Source: Anaerocolumna cellulosilytica (GTDB lineage Bacteria; Bacillota; Clostridia; Lachnospirales; Lachnospiraceae). From it: 64,000 nt of DNA. Numbering within the stretch: position 1 is the stretch's first letter; every line of letters starts with the position of its first letter. Made by a program: the position numbers and the translations under genes. The stretch lies in contig NZ_AP023367.1 of assembly GCF_014218335.1 (NCBI RefSeq), positions 2,481,501 through 2,545,500 of the forward strand, in the 5' to 3' direction. Below the pieces are notes generated by a model that was not told where the DNA came from, did no database searches, and saw only the letters and a list, made by a program, of their open reading frames with translations. This document shows positions 51,609-61,600 of this stretch, piece by piece.

Positions 51609-52109
51609 ATGGAAAATTCTTTGAATCATTTCGATACAGAAGGTAATGCGGTCATGGTTGATGTATCAGATAAGGCGGACACAGTAAGGACAGCCGTAGC
51701 GAAAGGTAAGATTATAGTAAATGAACAGGTTATGAAGGCAATGGTTGAGAAGAGAATAAAAAAGGGTGATGTTTTAGGAGTTGCCAGAGTCGCAGGGATT
51801 ATGGCGGTTAAAAGAACCTGGGAGCTGGTACCTATGTGTCATCCTCTTATGATACAAACATGTAATATTGATTTTGAGATTGAGGAAAAGAATCTTTCTA
51901 TAACAGCAATTTGTACCGTCAAAACGCAAGGGAAAACTGGCGTTGAAATGGAAGCTTTAACAGGCGTACAGATTACCCTTTTAACGATATATGATATGTG
52001 TAAGGCATTAGATAAATCCATGGTAATGTCAGAAATCCATTTGGCAAAAAAAACAGGTGGTAAAAGCGGAACCTTTCACTTTGAGAATAAAATAAATGAA
52101 TCTTTATAG
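51609..52109 (+). CDS. moaC: cyclic pyranopterin monophosphate synthase MoaC
   Basis: 166 residues, the usual length. Family motifs are [35 protein letters not shown] (active-site region) and [20 protein letters not shown], then MCKALDKSM. MoaC works with MoaA to form cPMP from GTP, the first stage of molybdenum-cofactor synthesis. AAGGAG precedes the ATG. It heads a cluster with moaA, a MOSC gene and moaB; moaD, moaE and moeA are not in the window. Confidence 0.95.
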   Translation: MENSLNHFDTEGNAVMVDVSDKADTVRTAVAKGKIIVNEQVMKAMVEKRIKKGDVLGVARVAGIMAVKRTWELVPMCHPLMIQTCNIDFEIEEKNLSITAICTVKTQGKTGVEMEALTGVQITLLTIYDMCKALDKSMVMSEIHLAKKTGGKSGTFHFENKINESL

Positions 52110-52135
52110 AGGAGCGCTAATTCTACTTGGGCAGT

Positions 52136-52155
52136 ATCGTAAGTATACTTGCGAT
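52136..52155 (+). other. palindromic hairpin between moaC and moaA
   Basis: ATCGTAAGTATACTTGCGAT folds as an 8-bp stem with a TATA loop (one G-T pair in RNA). It may stabilise the moaC message or act as an operator. There is no T-tract. Confidence 0.5.
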
Positions 52156-52225
52156 GAGTGGGTGTTAGATTTAAAAATCGAGAAATATTACGAATCATAA
52201 TAAATAATAGAAATCGAGGCGGTTT

Positions 52226-53209
52226 ATGATAGACCAATTTAAAAGAAATATTGACTATATTCGTATATCTGTGACAGACCGCTGTAATTTACGATGTATT
52301 TACTGTATACCAGAGGGGGGCGTGCGTCTTGTTCCTCATGAAAGTATATTGACTTATGAAGAATGGATTAGACTCTGTCAATATCTTGCAAAACTTGGTA
52401 TAAAGAAGGTTAAAATTACGGGGGGAGAACCTCTGGTAAGAAAAAATCTGCCGTTTTTAATAGGGGAACTAACAAAGATAAAAGGCATTGAACAGGTTAC
52501 CCTAACTACAAATGGTGTATTATTAAAAGAACAAATGAAGGATATTGCCAAGGCGGGGCTCAATGCAGTTAATGTTAGTCTGGACACACTAAGTAAAGGT
52601 GAGTTTGCAGCTTTGACCAGATTTGACGTACTGCATCAAGTATTAGACGGAGTTGAAGAAGCATTAAAGTATCCTTCTATAAGGGTTAAGTTAAATTGTG
52701 TTCCCTTAAAATCCTATAACGATAAAGCTGGAATACTTAATATGGCTTCTTTCGCAAGAGAACATAATCTACATGTCAGGTTTATTGAAATAATGCCGTT
52801 AGGATATGGAAGGGAAGTCATAGGATATGCGGAAGAAGAAATAAAAGAGTTTATTGGCAGTGAATTTGGTGAACTGATTCCCTTCAAAGAGGAAATTGGA
52901 AATGGTCCTTCCCATTATTATAGTTTAAAAGGTTTTCAAGGGAAAATAGGTTTTATTTCTGCGGTCAGCCATCAGTTTTGTGATAACTGTAACCGGATAC
53001 GTTTAACCTCGGAAGGCTTCTTAAAAAACTGCTTGCAGTATGCATCAGGAGTAAATTTAAGAGAATTGTTAAGAAATGGTACCAGTGATAGTGAGATTAT
53101 GGAAGCTATTAAATCCTCTATTTATGGTAAACCAAAGCGGCATACCTTTGACCAGACATTAAAACATATTGAACAAGACAAACGAATAATGTCTCAGATT
53201 GGTGGTTAG
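52226..53209 (+). CDS. moaA: GTP 3',8-cyclase MoaA (radical SAM)
   Basis: 327 residues. The radical-SAM cluster motif is CNLRCIYC near the N terminus, followed by VKITGGEPLVRKNL. The second cluster is ligated by CDNCNRIRLTSEGFLKNC at the C-terminal side, and the protein ends SQIGG, the double-Gly tail that inserts in the active site. All features of a functional MoaA are present. GAGGCGG precedes the ATG. The enzyme cyclises GTP to a 3',8-cyclo intermediate used by MoaC. Confidence 0.96.
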   Translation: MIDQFKRNIDYIRISVTDRCNLRCIYCIPEGGVRLVPHESILTYEEWIRLCQYLAKLGIKKVKITGGEPLVRKNLPFLIGELTKIKGIEQVTLTTNGVLLKEQMKDIAKAGLNAVNVSLDTLSKGEFAALTRFDVLHQVLDGVEEALKYPSIRVKLNCVPLKSYNDKAGILNMASFAREHNLHVRFIEIMPLGYGREVIGYAEEEIKEFIGSEFGELIPFKEEIGNGPSHYYSLKGFQGKIGFISAVSHQFCDNCNRIRLTSEGFLKNCLQYASGVNLRELLRNGTSDSEIMEAIKSSIYGKPKRHTFDQTLKHIEQDKRIMSQIGG

Positions 53210-53242
53210 TACACGAGCTCGGCATAGAAGGAGAGAGACAGG

Positions 53243-53686
53243 ATGGGCAGAATTATTGCTGTTTGCATCAGCGAAAAAAGAGGGACAGAAAAGAAGAATA
53301 TACAAAAAGCTAGGTTTATTGAGAACTTTGGTATTGAAAAGGATGCACACGGAGGAAACTGGCACAGACAGGTCAGCCTTCTTGGTAAAGAAAAGATTGA
53401 TGCCTTTAATCAGCTTGGAGCTAAGGTTGGTGACGGTGCTTTTGGTGAAAATCTCATTGTAGAGGGCTTTGATTTCAAAGAATTGCCGGTAGGTACCATA
53501 CTTCAATGCAATGATGTTATTTTAGAAATGACTCAAATAGGCAAAGAGTGTCATGCTCATTGTGCAATTTACAATAGAGTCGGAGACTGTATTATGCCAA
53601 GAGAGGGCGTGTTTGCCAAAGTATTGCAGGGCGGTGAAATAGCAGTCGGAGATGAAATGATATTATTGTCTGGAGGCAGAGAATGA
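53243..53686 (+). CDS. MOSC-domain protein
   Basis: 147 residues. KARFIENFGIEKDAHGGNWH, then RQVSLLGKE and DGAFGENLIVEGFDFKELPV are the core of the MOSC domain; the Cys in GKECHAHC is the expected sulfur-carrying residue. MOSC proteins deliver sulfur or interact with the molybdenum cofactor. Its location between moaA and moaB supports that role. It overlaps moaB by four bases (ATGA), so the two are coupled. Confidence 0.9.
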   Translation: MGRIIAVCISEKRGTEKKNIQKARFIENFGIEKDAHGGNWHRQVSLLGKEKIDAFNQLGAKVGDGAFGENLIVEGFDFKELPVGTILQCNDVILEMTQIGKECHAHCAIYNRVGDCIMPREGVFAKVLQGGEIAVGDEMILLSGGRE

Positions 53687-54180
53687 TTCGAGTTGGAATA
53701 ATTACAGCCAGTGATAAAGGTGCTGTTGGAGAACGTAAAGATACTAGCGGCGAAGTAATCAGGGAACTGGTTGAAAAGCAGGGCTGGAAGGTAGTAGAAT
53801 ATGCAGTTGTACCGGATGAGCGGAATAAAATAGAAGCCATAATGATTGATTGGTGTGATACTTATAAAGTTGACTTACTTTTAACTACCGGAGGAACAGG
53901 ATTTTCAAAAAGAGATGTTACACCGGAGGCTACGTTACATATAGGAGAGCGGCTGGTTCCAGGAATTGCTGAGGCTATGCGCTATTTTAGTTTACAGATT
54001 ACAAAGAGAGCAATGTTAAGTCGTGGAGTCTCGGTGATACGCAAGAACACTCTGCTTATAAACCTGCCGGGAAGTCCGAAAGGAGCAAAAGAAAACTTAG
54101 AAGTTATTATTGACGCTCTGGAGCACGGAGTTAATATATTAAAGGGTGAGGCTTCAGAGTGTGGTTACGAAGTAAATTAA
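53683..54180 (+). CDS. molybdopterin adenylyltransferase, MogA/MoaB family
   Basis: 165 residues. The molybdopterin-binding fold is shown by VGIITASDKGAVGERKDTSG, LLLTTGGTGFSKRDVTPEAT (GGTG motif and the Asp that binds Mg) and TLLINLPGSPKGAKENLEVI. The enzyme adenylylates molybdopterin before metal insertion. Length and motifs fit MogA or MoaB; the two cannot be separated by eye. It ends the cluster, before a strong terminator. Confidence 0.92.
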   Translation: MIRVGIITASDKGAVGERKDTSGEVIRELVEKQGWKVVEYAVVPDERNKIEAIMIDWCDTYKVDLLLTTGGTGFSKRDVTPEATLHIGERLVPGIAEAMRYFSLQITKRAMLSRGVSVIRKNTLLINLPGSPKGAKENLEVIIDALEHGVNILKGEASECGYEVN

Positions 54181-54215
54181 TTAATGAAGTTATAACTAAA
54201 TGTATCGCCATAATA

Positions 54216-54287
54216 GATAAAAACTTTCTGACTTTCCCATACTACTTTATTTAATACAGCGAAGGGTAGGGACAGAAAGTTTTTATC
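54216..54287. terminator. bidirectional terminator between moa cluster and larE-type gene
   Basis: GATAAAAACTTTCTG (54216-54230) is exactly complementary to 54273-54287. A-rich and T-rich segments border both arms, so it can end transcripts from either side. Confidence 0.85.
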
Positions 54288-54324
54288 CAGATAGTCTACT
54301 ATTTATGTAGCCGGTTCTATTACT

Positions 54325-55131
54325 CTATGCCAATGTTTCATTCATACTTCCCATACGGTAACCCTTTAAATCAAGAGCCGTATAAGGGAAACCAAAGGTT
54401 TTGAAACGTTCTTGAATTTCTTTCATAAGTTCCAAGTCAAAGAATTTTGTGATTTCTTCCTGACCAACTTCAATTCTAGCTATTTCTCCATGATGTCTTA
54501 CTCTTATCTGACGAAAGCCTTTATCCAATAAAAGCTGTTCTGCCTTATCCACCATTTCAAGTTTTTCTTTTGTTATTTCCTGTCCATAAGGAAATCTAGA
54601 GGAGAGACAGGCGAAAGCTGGCTTATTCCAGGTCGGTAAGTCTAATTCTTTGGAGAGAGAGCGTATTTCATTTTTAGTAAGGCCTGCTTGCCGCAGCGGG
54701 CTTACAACTCCGTGCTCTTTAATTGCCTGTAATCCGGGACGGTAGTCGCTTAAATCATCCTGGTTAGAGCCTTCTGCAACATAGGAAATGCCCTTTTCTT
54801 TGGCTATATCAAGAATCTTATCAAATAATTCATTCTTACACAAATAGCAACGGTTAACCGGATTCTTGGAGAAGCCATCCACCTCTAACTCTTCAGAAAC
54901 GATTATTTCATGAGGAATTCCATGCTTTTGGGTAAAAGCGACTGCTTCTTTATATTCTCTTTCCGGATAGGTTGAGGAACGTGCTGTAACAGCTAATACT
55001 TTATCACCCAATGCATCATAGGCTGCTTTTAATAAAAAAGTAGAATCCACGCCTCCGGAAAAGGCTATGGCAACACTTTCTAATTGTTTAAGATTGGATT
55101 GCAACAAAGCGTATTTTTCCTGTAAGTCCAT
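54325..55131 (-). CDS. larE: LarE-type ATP-dependent sacrificial sulfur transferase
   Basis: 268 residues. The PP-loop is VAIAFSGGVDSTFLLKAAYD. NPVNRCYLCKNELFDKI contains the Cys that LarE gives up as sulfur donor, and FACLSSRFPYGQEIT is the second conserved Cys region. LarE sulfurates the pyridinium dithiocarboxylate precursor of the nickel-pincer cofactor. larB, larC and larA are not in the window. The ATG at 55131 begins MDLQEKYALLQSN, the normal LarE start; the 65 codons open upstream are better explained as leader RNA. The ribosome site is weak. Confidence 0.88.
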   Translation of the reverse strand: MDLQEKYALLQSNLKQLESVAIAFSGGVDSTFLLKAAYDALGDKVLAVTARSSTYPEREYKEAVAFTQKHGIPHEIIVSEELEVDGFSKNPVNRCYLCKNELFDKILDIAKEKGISYVAEGSNQDDLSDYRPGLQAIKEHGVVSPLRQAGLTKNEIRSLSKELDLPTWNKPAFACLSSRFPYGQEITKEKLEMVDKAEQLLLDKGFRQIRVRHHGEIARIEVGQEEITKFFDLELMKEIQERFKTFGFPYTALDLKGYRMGSMNETLA

Positions 55132-55293
55132 ATTTATACCAGTTTTGTGATACGAAGTTGTATCACCGCCACATGCAGGCTGGAAGAAGCTAATTGTGGC
55201 ATTCCTTCCTTTATCAGTTTTTCTTCCAACCGGATACTTAGGATAGGAGAGAACAATGAGTCTCTGCCAAATAATTTTCCTAGTAAGTCTATA
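55132..55293 (-). other. structured 5' leader of the larE-type gene, candidate riboswitch
   Basis: On the minus strand GGTTGGAAGAA (55231-55221) pairs with TTCTTCCAGCC (55188-55178) over all 11 positions. Within its loop GCCACA (55200-55195) is complementary to TGTGGC (55173-55168) just beyond the stem: an H-type pseudoknot. A further hairpin GTGATAC...GTATCAC (55166-55147) sits 15 bases before the ATG, and upstream AGAGA/TCTCT and TAGGA/TCCTA helices can form. No poly-T follows, so control of translation is more likely than termination. I do not match it to a known riboswitch. Confidence 0.5.
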
Positions 55294-55297
55294 TGTA

Positions 55298-55326
55298 ATC
55301 TTATTATAAAGAACGGATTCTGTCAA
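55298..55326 (-). promoter_or_regulatory. promoter of the larE-type gene
   Basis: Minus strand TTGACA (55326-55321) and TAAGAT (55303-55298) are 17 bp apart. The TTG of this -35 box is also the first codon of the apparent long reading frame, which argues against that longer frame being translated. Confidence 0.65.
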
Positions 55327-55583
55327 TATTCCTTCTGTAATCCTGTCTACACCCTTAAGTGGAAAAGATTTGAATTCTATGTTTAATTTGACTCATTTAA
55401 TAGTACAAATAAGAGTATTACAAAATAATGAAAGCAAACCAGATTAGGTGGAGCTAAAAATATGGAATAATAGTCCATGTTTAATCATATGATGTAATAG
55501 ACATGTACAATTATTACATTCATAGAGTAGACATTTCAATAGATGTAAAAGAAGCTTTACCACAACTTAACAACTAGATTATG

Positions 55584-55612
55584 TTGCTAAAACCTGGCTA
55601 AGATACTATAAA
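55584..55612 (+). promoter_or_regulatory. promoter of the giant surface protein gene
   Basis: TTGCTA (55584-55589) and TATAAA (55607-55612) are 17 bp apart; transcription would begin about 25 bases before the ATG at 55645, which has AAGGAGG. The rest of the gap back to 55327 shows nothing recognisable. Confidence 0.5.
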
Positions 55613-55644
55613 GTATAGAATATATCTAAATTAAGGAGGCTTTT

Positions 55645-58600
55645 ATGCACGTAAAAACAAGTAAAAGAGTGTCATTATTACTTGTTACCGTGATGCTGGT
55701 GACATCTCTTATTTCACCATTTCATCAATCGGTAACCCAGGCGGAGTCTGGGACAAAAGAAAAAATAGCGGTCTTAACATTTGCTCCCGCAGCAAATACA
55801 GAAGACGGGGTATTAGCAATTCCCGATACCATGCCCTATCATAAGGAGGAACTTGGAAGTACCATTGACACCAATGCAGCTTACGCCAAAAGTACAAATA
55901 CCCTGCTTAGGGCTACGAATTGGGAACTTGGAGATTATTGGTCGTTTGGTTTTAGGACAACCGGCTACGATAATTTCTCCATCCAATATAATCAAAGATC
56001 CTCAGGGACAGGACCCAGAGATTTTAAGTTACAATACAGCTTAAATAACAATGCGTGGATTGATGTTGGAGGGGGAGCATACGCGGTTACCGATTCCAAT
56101 TCAGCAGTATACTCCTTTGACTTACCCTTGGGTTTAAGCGGTGATCAGTTGTATCTTAGAATGGTTACAACAAGTGATATTTCCTGCCGCGCAGGGACAG
56201 GCAATTTTTCGCAGACAGAAAAGATACAGGCAGGTGGAGTGAATAATATAGGTAATATAACCCTGTCTGGTATCAGACTTGAGGGTTATGAACCGGTTAC
56301 TGTAGAGCCGGTTACGGCTAACTATGAAAGTAATTCTGTAGTTGATAAGGATGCATTCATTGAATTATACTCGCCAAGCGTTGTAACCGGCGGTGCTATC
56401 GTAACCGGCGGGGCAATTCGTTATGCTGTGAATAGCGGTTCTTTTAGAAACTATACAGAACCATTTACCTTGTCAGAGTATGGGGCGGATAAATCGAATA
56501 CAGATTTTACGATAGAAACTTATGCAGAACTGAATGGAATCAAAAGTATATATTCGACTTATTATTATTACACCAACGAAAAGGAACTGCCCGGTACGGT
56601 TATGGATCCAATTCCTAGAGAGCTGGCGGACAGCCTTGGAGCTTTCACCATTGACACAGTTTATGGACTTACGAAGAATACATCGGTTACGGTTGTAGGA
56701 CAGGTAGCTTTTAGATATGGTAATGTATACAACGGAGCCAATAGTATTAATACCGTTGTGCTACAGGATGTTATCGAGGGGGAAATCATTGGTTTACAGG
56801 TATATGACACCGGCAATGTATATACTGTAGGTGATATAGTGACAGTTACTGGTATTGTTGGCGACTATAATAATGTCAGACAGTTGTCCGGTATAACAGA
56901 GGTGAAGGTGGTAGCCAAGGCTGAACCTTTTAAACCGCAAGTTAAAACCATAGCGGAATTAAAAGCAGGAGGAGATACGTATCTTTCTGAATACATATTG
57001 ATTAAAGATGCGGTTATAGGAGTCTATAATTCTTCCGGGAACACTACAATAACAGATTCTACCGGAAGTGTAGATTTATTTAAAGGAGCCTTATTACCAG
57101 AGGGTATTAAGGAAGGCGATACCATAAGCCTGCATGCGGCATGGTCAAAATACAATTCAACGTATCAGCTTCGCAACGGAGCTGCGACAGATTATGTGGC
57201 TAAAGTAAAAGACGGCTACCTACTTGATACGTCTCTGAATTTAAAAGCGGCATCCTTTGCAGGAACGAGTGAACTGCCGGGAGTCGTAGTTTATGGAGAT
57301 AAATATACCGCCAATGATTATTTGAACACCTCCGTAAACTTAATCCATTCTTCTGGTGAAAAACCACAGTTAACGACTACCAGCGGGGGAGTAACAAGTT
57401 ATTTTCTGGGAACGAAGGGAAGCAGAGCAGGTTCTTATTATCAGATAGAACTATCTTCTATTTATTATGGGAACTTACAGTTTTCTTATTCCATGAAAGG
57501 ATCTAGCACCGGACCGAAAAATTTTAATGTACTATATAGTACGGATGGTAATACATGGATTCAGGCTAATACAGCATCTTTTTCCATAACGGGAGCAAAT
57601 AAATGGGAAAGTTTCACGGTCACCTTACCAAGTGGAGTTAATCATAAAGAAAGTCTATATATCCGGTTACAGGTGGCGGATGACATATCAATTAATAATG
57701 GGGCCATTGGCAGCAGTGGAACCAATTACCTTAGTGAAGTTACTGTGATGGGAAACCCTGTGGTTTCTGATAGCATTGTTGGTTATCCTGTCATTCGTCC
57801 TGGGGATGAGCAGATACGTCAGGGAGAAGAATTAACTCTTTCTTCTGGGACAGAGGGGGCAGAGCTTTATTACTCCTTTGACGGAACCAATTATAGTAAA
57901 TATGATAACATAAATAAGCCTATATTAACAGAACTACCGGTTACCGTAACTGTATATGGGAAAAAGGAAGGCCTAAAGGACAGCCTTTCTATCATTAAAA
58001 CATATACGCAAGCACAAACCGCATCGGTGAAAGCAGACCCGAACGGAGGTGCAAGACCCCTTGGAACTAAAGTAACCCTGACAACGGCAACGGAAGGTGC
58101 GGAGATTTCGTATTCTTTAGATGGTGGTTCTAATTGGCTTACTTATAATAAAGACAATAAGATTTCATTAGATAAATTCCCAACCGTAATACTAGCAAAA
58201 GCCCAAAAAACTGGTTATAAGGACAGTGAGAATAGTACTTTTTCCTACACGCAGCGGTTAAATGAGGACTACAATTTATATTTTGGACAATTACATTCCC
58301 ATACGGATTATTCCGACGGAGCAGGTACCTGTGACCAGGCTTTTAAATACGCTAAAAATACGGCAGAACAGATTGATTTTTTGGCAGTAACGGATCATTC
58401 TAATTCCTTTGATAATGCTGCGGCAGCTACTATCTCAGACGGCAGTATGAGTACCGAATGGGTAGAAGGGCATAGGCTGGCAGAAAACTATACCGATGAT
58501 ACTTTTGTAGGCATCTACGGTTATGAAATGACCTGGTCCAATGGCTTGGGACATATAAATACATTTAATACTCCGGGCTTTCAAAGCCGTACACAGCCGC

Positions 58601-61600
58601 AGTATAGTACGTATTCTACCGCATTAGGTAATTATTATGCTGCATTAAAGACAGAGACAGGTTCCATCAGTCAGTTTAATCATCCGGGTACAACCTTTGG
58701 TGATTTCAGTGACTTCGCTCATTATGACAAAGAAATCGATGAATTAATTACCTTAATAGAGGTTGGAAATGGTGAAGGTGCAATTGGCAGCTCTGGTTAT
58801 TTTCCTTCTTATGAGTATTACACCCGTGCACTTGATAAGGGCTGGCATGTGGCTCCAACCAATAATCAGGATAATCATAAAGGCTACTGGGGAGATTCTA
58901 ATACTGCAAGGACAGTTGTATTAGCAGACAGCCTGACGCAGGAAAATCTTTATGATGCAATGAGAAATATGCGGGTATATGCATCAGAGGACAATGACTT
59001 GGAGATACAGTATACCCTAAACGGTGAAATCATGGGAACTATACTGGATACAGTACCGGATTTAGTAAATATTAAGGTAATAATGAATGATCCTACTGAC
59101 GCAGCCATTGGAAAAGTAGAGGTTATCGTGAATGGCGGACTTAGCATAGCACAGGAAACGGTAGCTACAAACCAGGGAACAGTTGAATTTAAACTTCCCG
59201 CAAACTATTCTTATTATTATATAAGAATTACTCAACCGGATAAAAATATTGCTGTAACAGCACCGGTGTGGATAAAAGAGGTAGAGGCAGTTGGGATTTC
59301 TTCCATGAATACCACTGCTGTATTGCCGGTAAAAGGGGAGTCTCTGCCGATAAATATTGATATATTTAACAATGAGACGGAGGATTTCATAATTGATTCA
59401 ATAGAGTATACGGTTAATAATCAAGTAATTCACAGTGTAGATCTTGAAAAGGCAGGCCTAACTAGGCTAGAGGCGTACAAAACCGGTGCCTATAGCTTCT
59501 CTTATATATATCCGGAAGCTGGTACAATCACTATACATGTTATATTAAAAGGAAGTCTTGCCGGAATTCCCAAGGTTTATCAAAGTGTTCTAAAGCTGAC
59601 TTTTGTGGATCTTAATATGGTGACAAACGTTGTAGTTGACGGAACCCATTATAATGATTATGTCACGGGTTATTATGGTGGGAATATGGGGAACTTTTCG
59701 GAAATGGCAGCTAGTGAAAACATAAAAGTAAATATCGTTAAAGATAAATTTACCAAAGAAATTCTATCCAATTGTGATTTGCTTATTGTTTCTGCACCTG
59801 CCAAAAAATCCGGCACTGCAAATGCCGGTGCGTATGAAACCGCTCATTTTGAGCAGGAATTTATAGAACTTGTTACAGAATACGTAAATAATGGAGGAAC
59901 TTTGGTTCTTTGTGGCCTCGCTGATTACCAGGATACCTCGGACGGTCAATCATCTACAGAAATCAATAAGATACTTACAAGTATTGGTGCTACTACCAGG
60001 CTTAATAGTGATGAAGCGGTGGATGATAGTAACAATGGCGGACAGAACTATCGGCTGTATCTGACGGATTTTAATTCGAACTCAGCATATATCGGTGGAA
60101 TAGAGGCAGGTCAGCTTTATAGTGCCTATAGCGGTTGCACAGTATTGCTTGATGAAACAGCCGTTTTACAGGGCAGAGCAGAATATTTAGTTAAGGGGCA
60201 TCCAACTACCTATTCAATTGACAGTAAGACCTTTGGAGAAGGGTATACGGCTGTTAATAAAGGAGAGACAGTGAGTCTGGCAAGGGAAACCTTAATTAAT
60301 GGCAGTAACGTATTTGTTGCAGGTACAGTATTTATGTCAGATTTTGAAGTGAAGGTAGAATTAGATAATATATGGGATTTGCCTTATGCTAATAAGACGA
60401 TTCTGCTTAATGTACTTAAGACCATTAAAAAAGAAATATCGGTTTCTGATATATCGGAGGTAAGAAAAGGAATCAAAGGAGAAATCTATAGTGCTGAAGG
60501 AATTGTTACTGCCGGAACTGTATCCGGGAATGCATTCTTTGACACCATATATATTGAGGATGAGACCGGTGGTATAAATATATTTCCCATTAATGAGGGA
60601 CTAATTGAGATAGGGCAAAAAGTTAAAGTAACAGGGTATCTGGACGAGTATTTAGGAGATTTGGAACTGCGTGTGATTACTGCGGAAGTAACGGATACTA
60701 CTAAAAATCTCATAGAACCATTAACAGTTACTGCAAAGGAGGCTATGGAGTATGGTAAAAATGGCGGACGGCTTGTAAAAATACAGGGAAAAGTAACGAA
60801 TGTAATACATAAGAACAATATTGTTGAGACTATCTTTATTAAAGATAACAGCGGTGTAACAGCAAGGATATTTGTAGACGGCTACATAAAATATTCCAAA
60901 GAAGGTGGTCAGACACTGGAGACTATTGCAAAGACCGGTAATGAACTGAGCGCTGTTGGTTTGGTGTCCTTCGATACTGAGGGAGAACGGCTGAGGGTCA
61001 GGGACCGTTCAGAAATAACGCTTATTAAGGATAATAATACTAAACCTGGCAGCGAAACCAGCGGGGATAGTGATAACAATTCTAACGATAATAGCAATAC
61101 TTCTGTATCCGTTGAAAGAGATTTTAAGAACAATGTCCAGATTTTAACAACAATCACAAAGACAATAGATTCCATGGGGAATACTGTAATTACTAAGGTG
61201 ATTACAAAAAGTGATTTAACTTCAGGTAGTACAAAGGAAATACGTTACGAAATTGAAACAATGAATGAGAAGGCAGGTACAAAGGTACTGGCGGTTCGAG
61301 TTTATGATAGTAAGATGGTCTTAACAAAAGCGGAGGCATATGTTGCGTTAGGTAGTCTGACCGTGAAAAAGGATGAGGCTAGGATTATAAAGGCGGTAGT
61401 ACCGGAGGCTGCTTTAACTACTGCTTTGTTAAATGCCACAAGGGATGTACCACTTGAGATTACCTTGAAACTCCCTGTAAAAGAAACCATGAAACGAATA
61501 AAGGAGCAGGCAGTAAACGAAATTGATATACAGTTAAACCTGCCGGAACTGATACTTAATTCAGACCGGGCAAATATTCGTGTGATAAATCTACAGAAAG

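Noticed and set aside
55132-55326. N-terminal extension of the larE-type protein by 65 codons
   Set aside because: The extension does not resemble LarE, its first codon lies in a perfect -35 box, and the stretch forms stable RNA structure. The family start is the Met at 55131.
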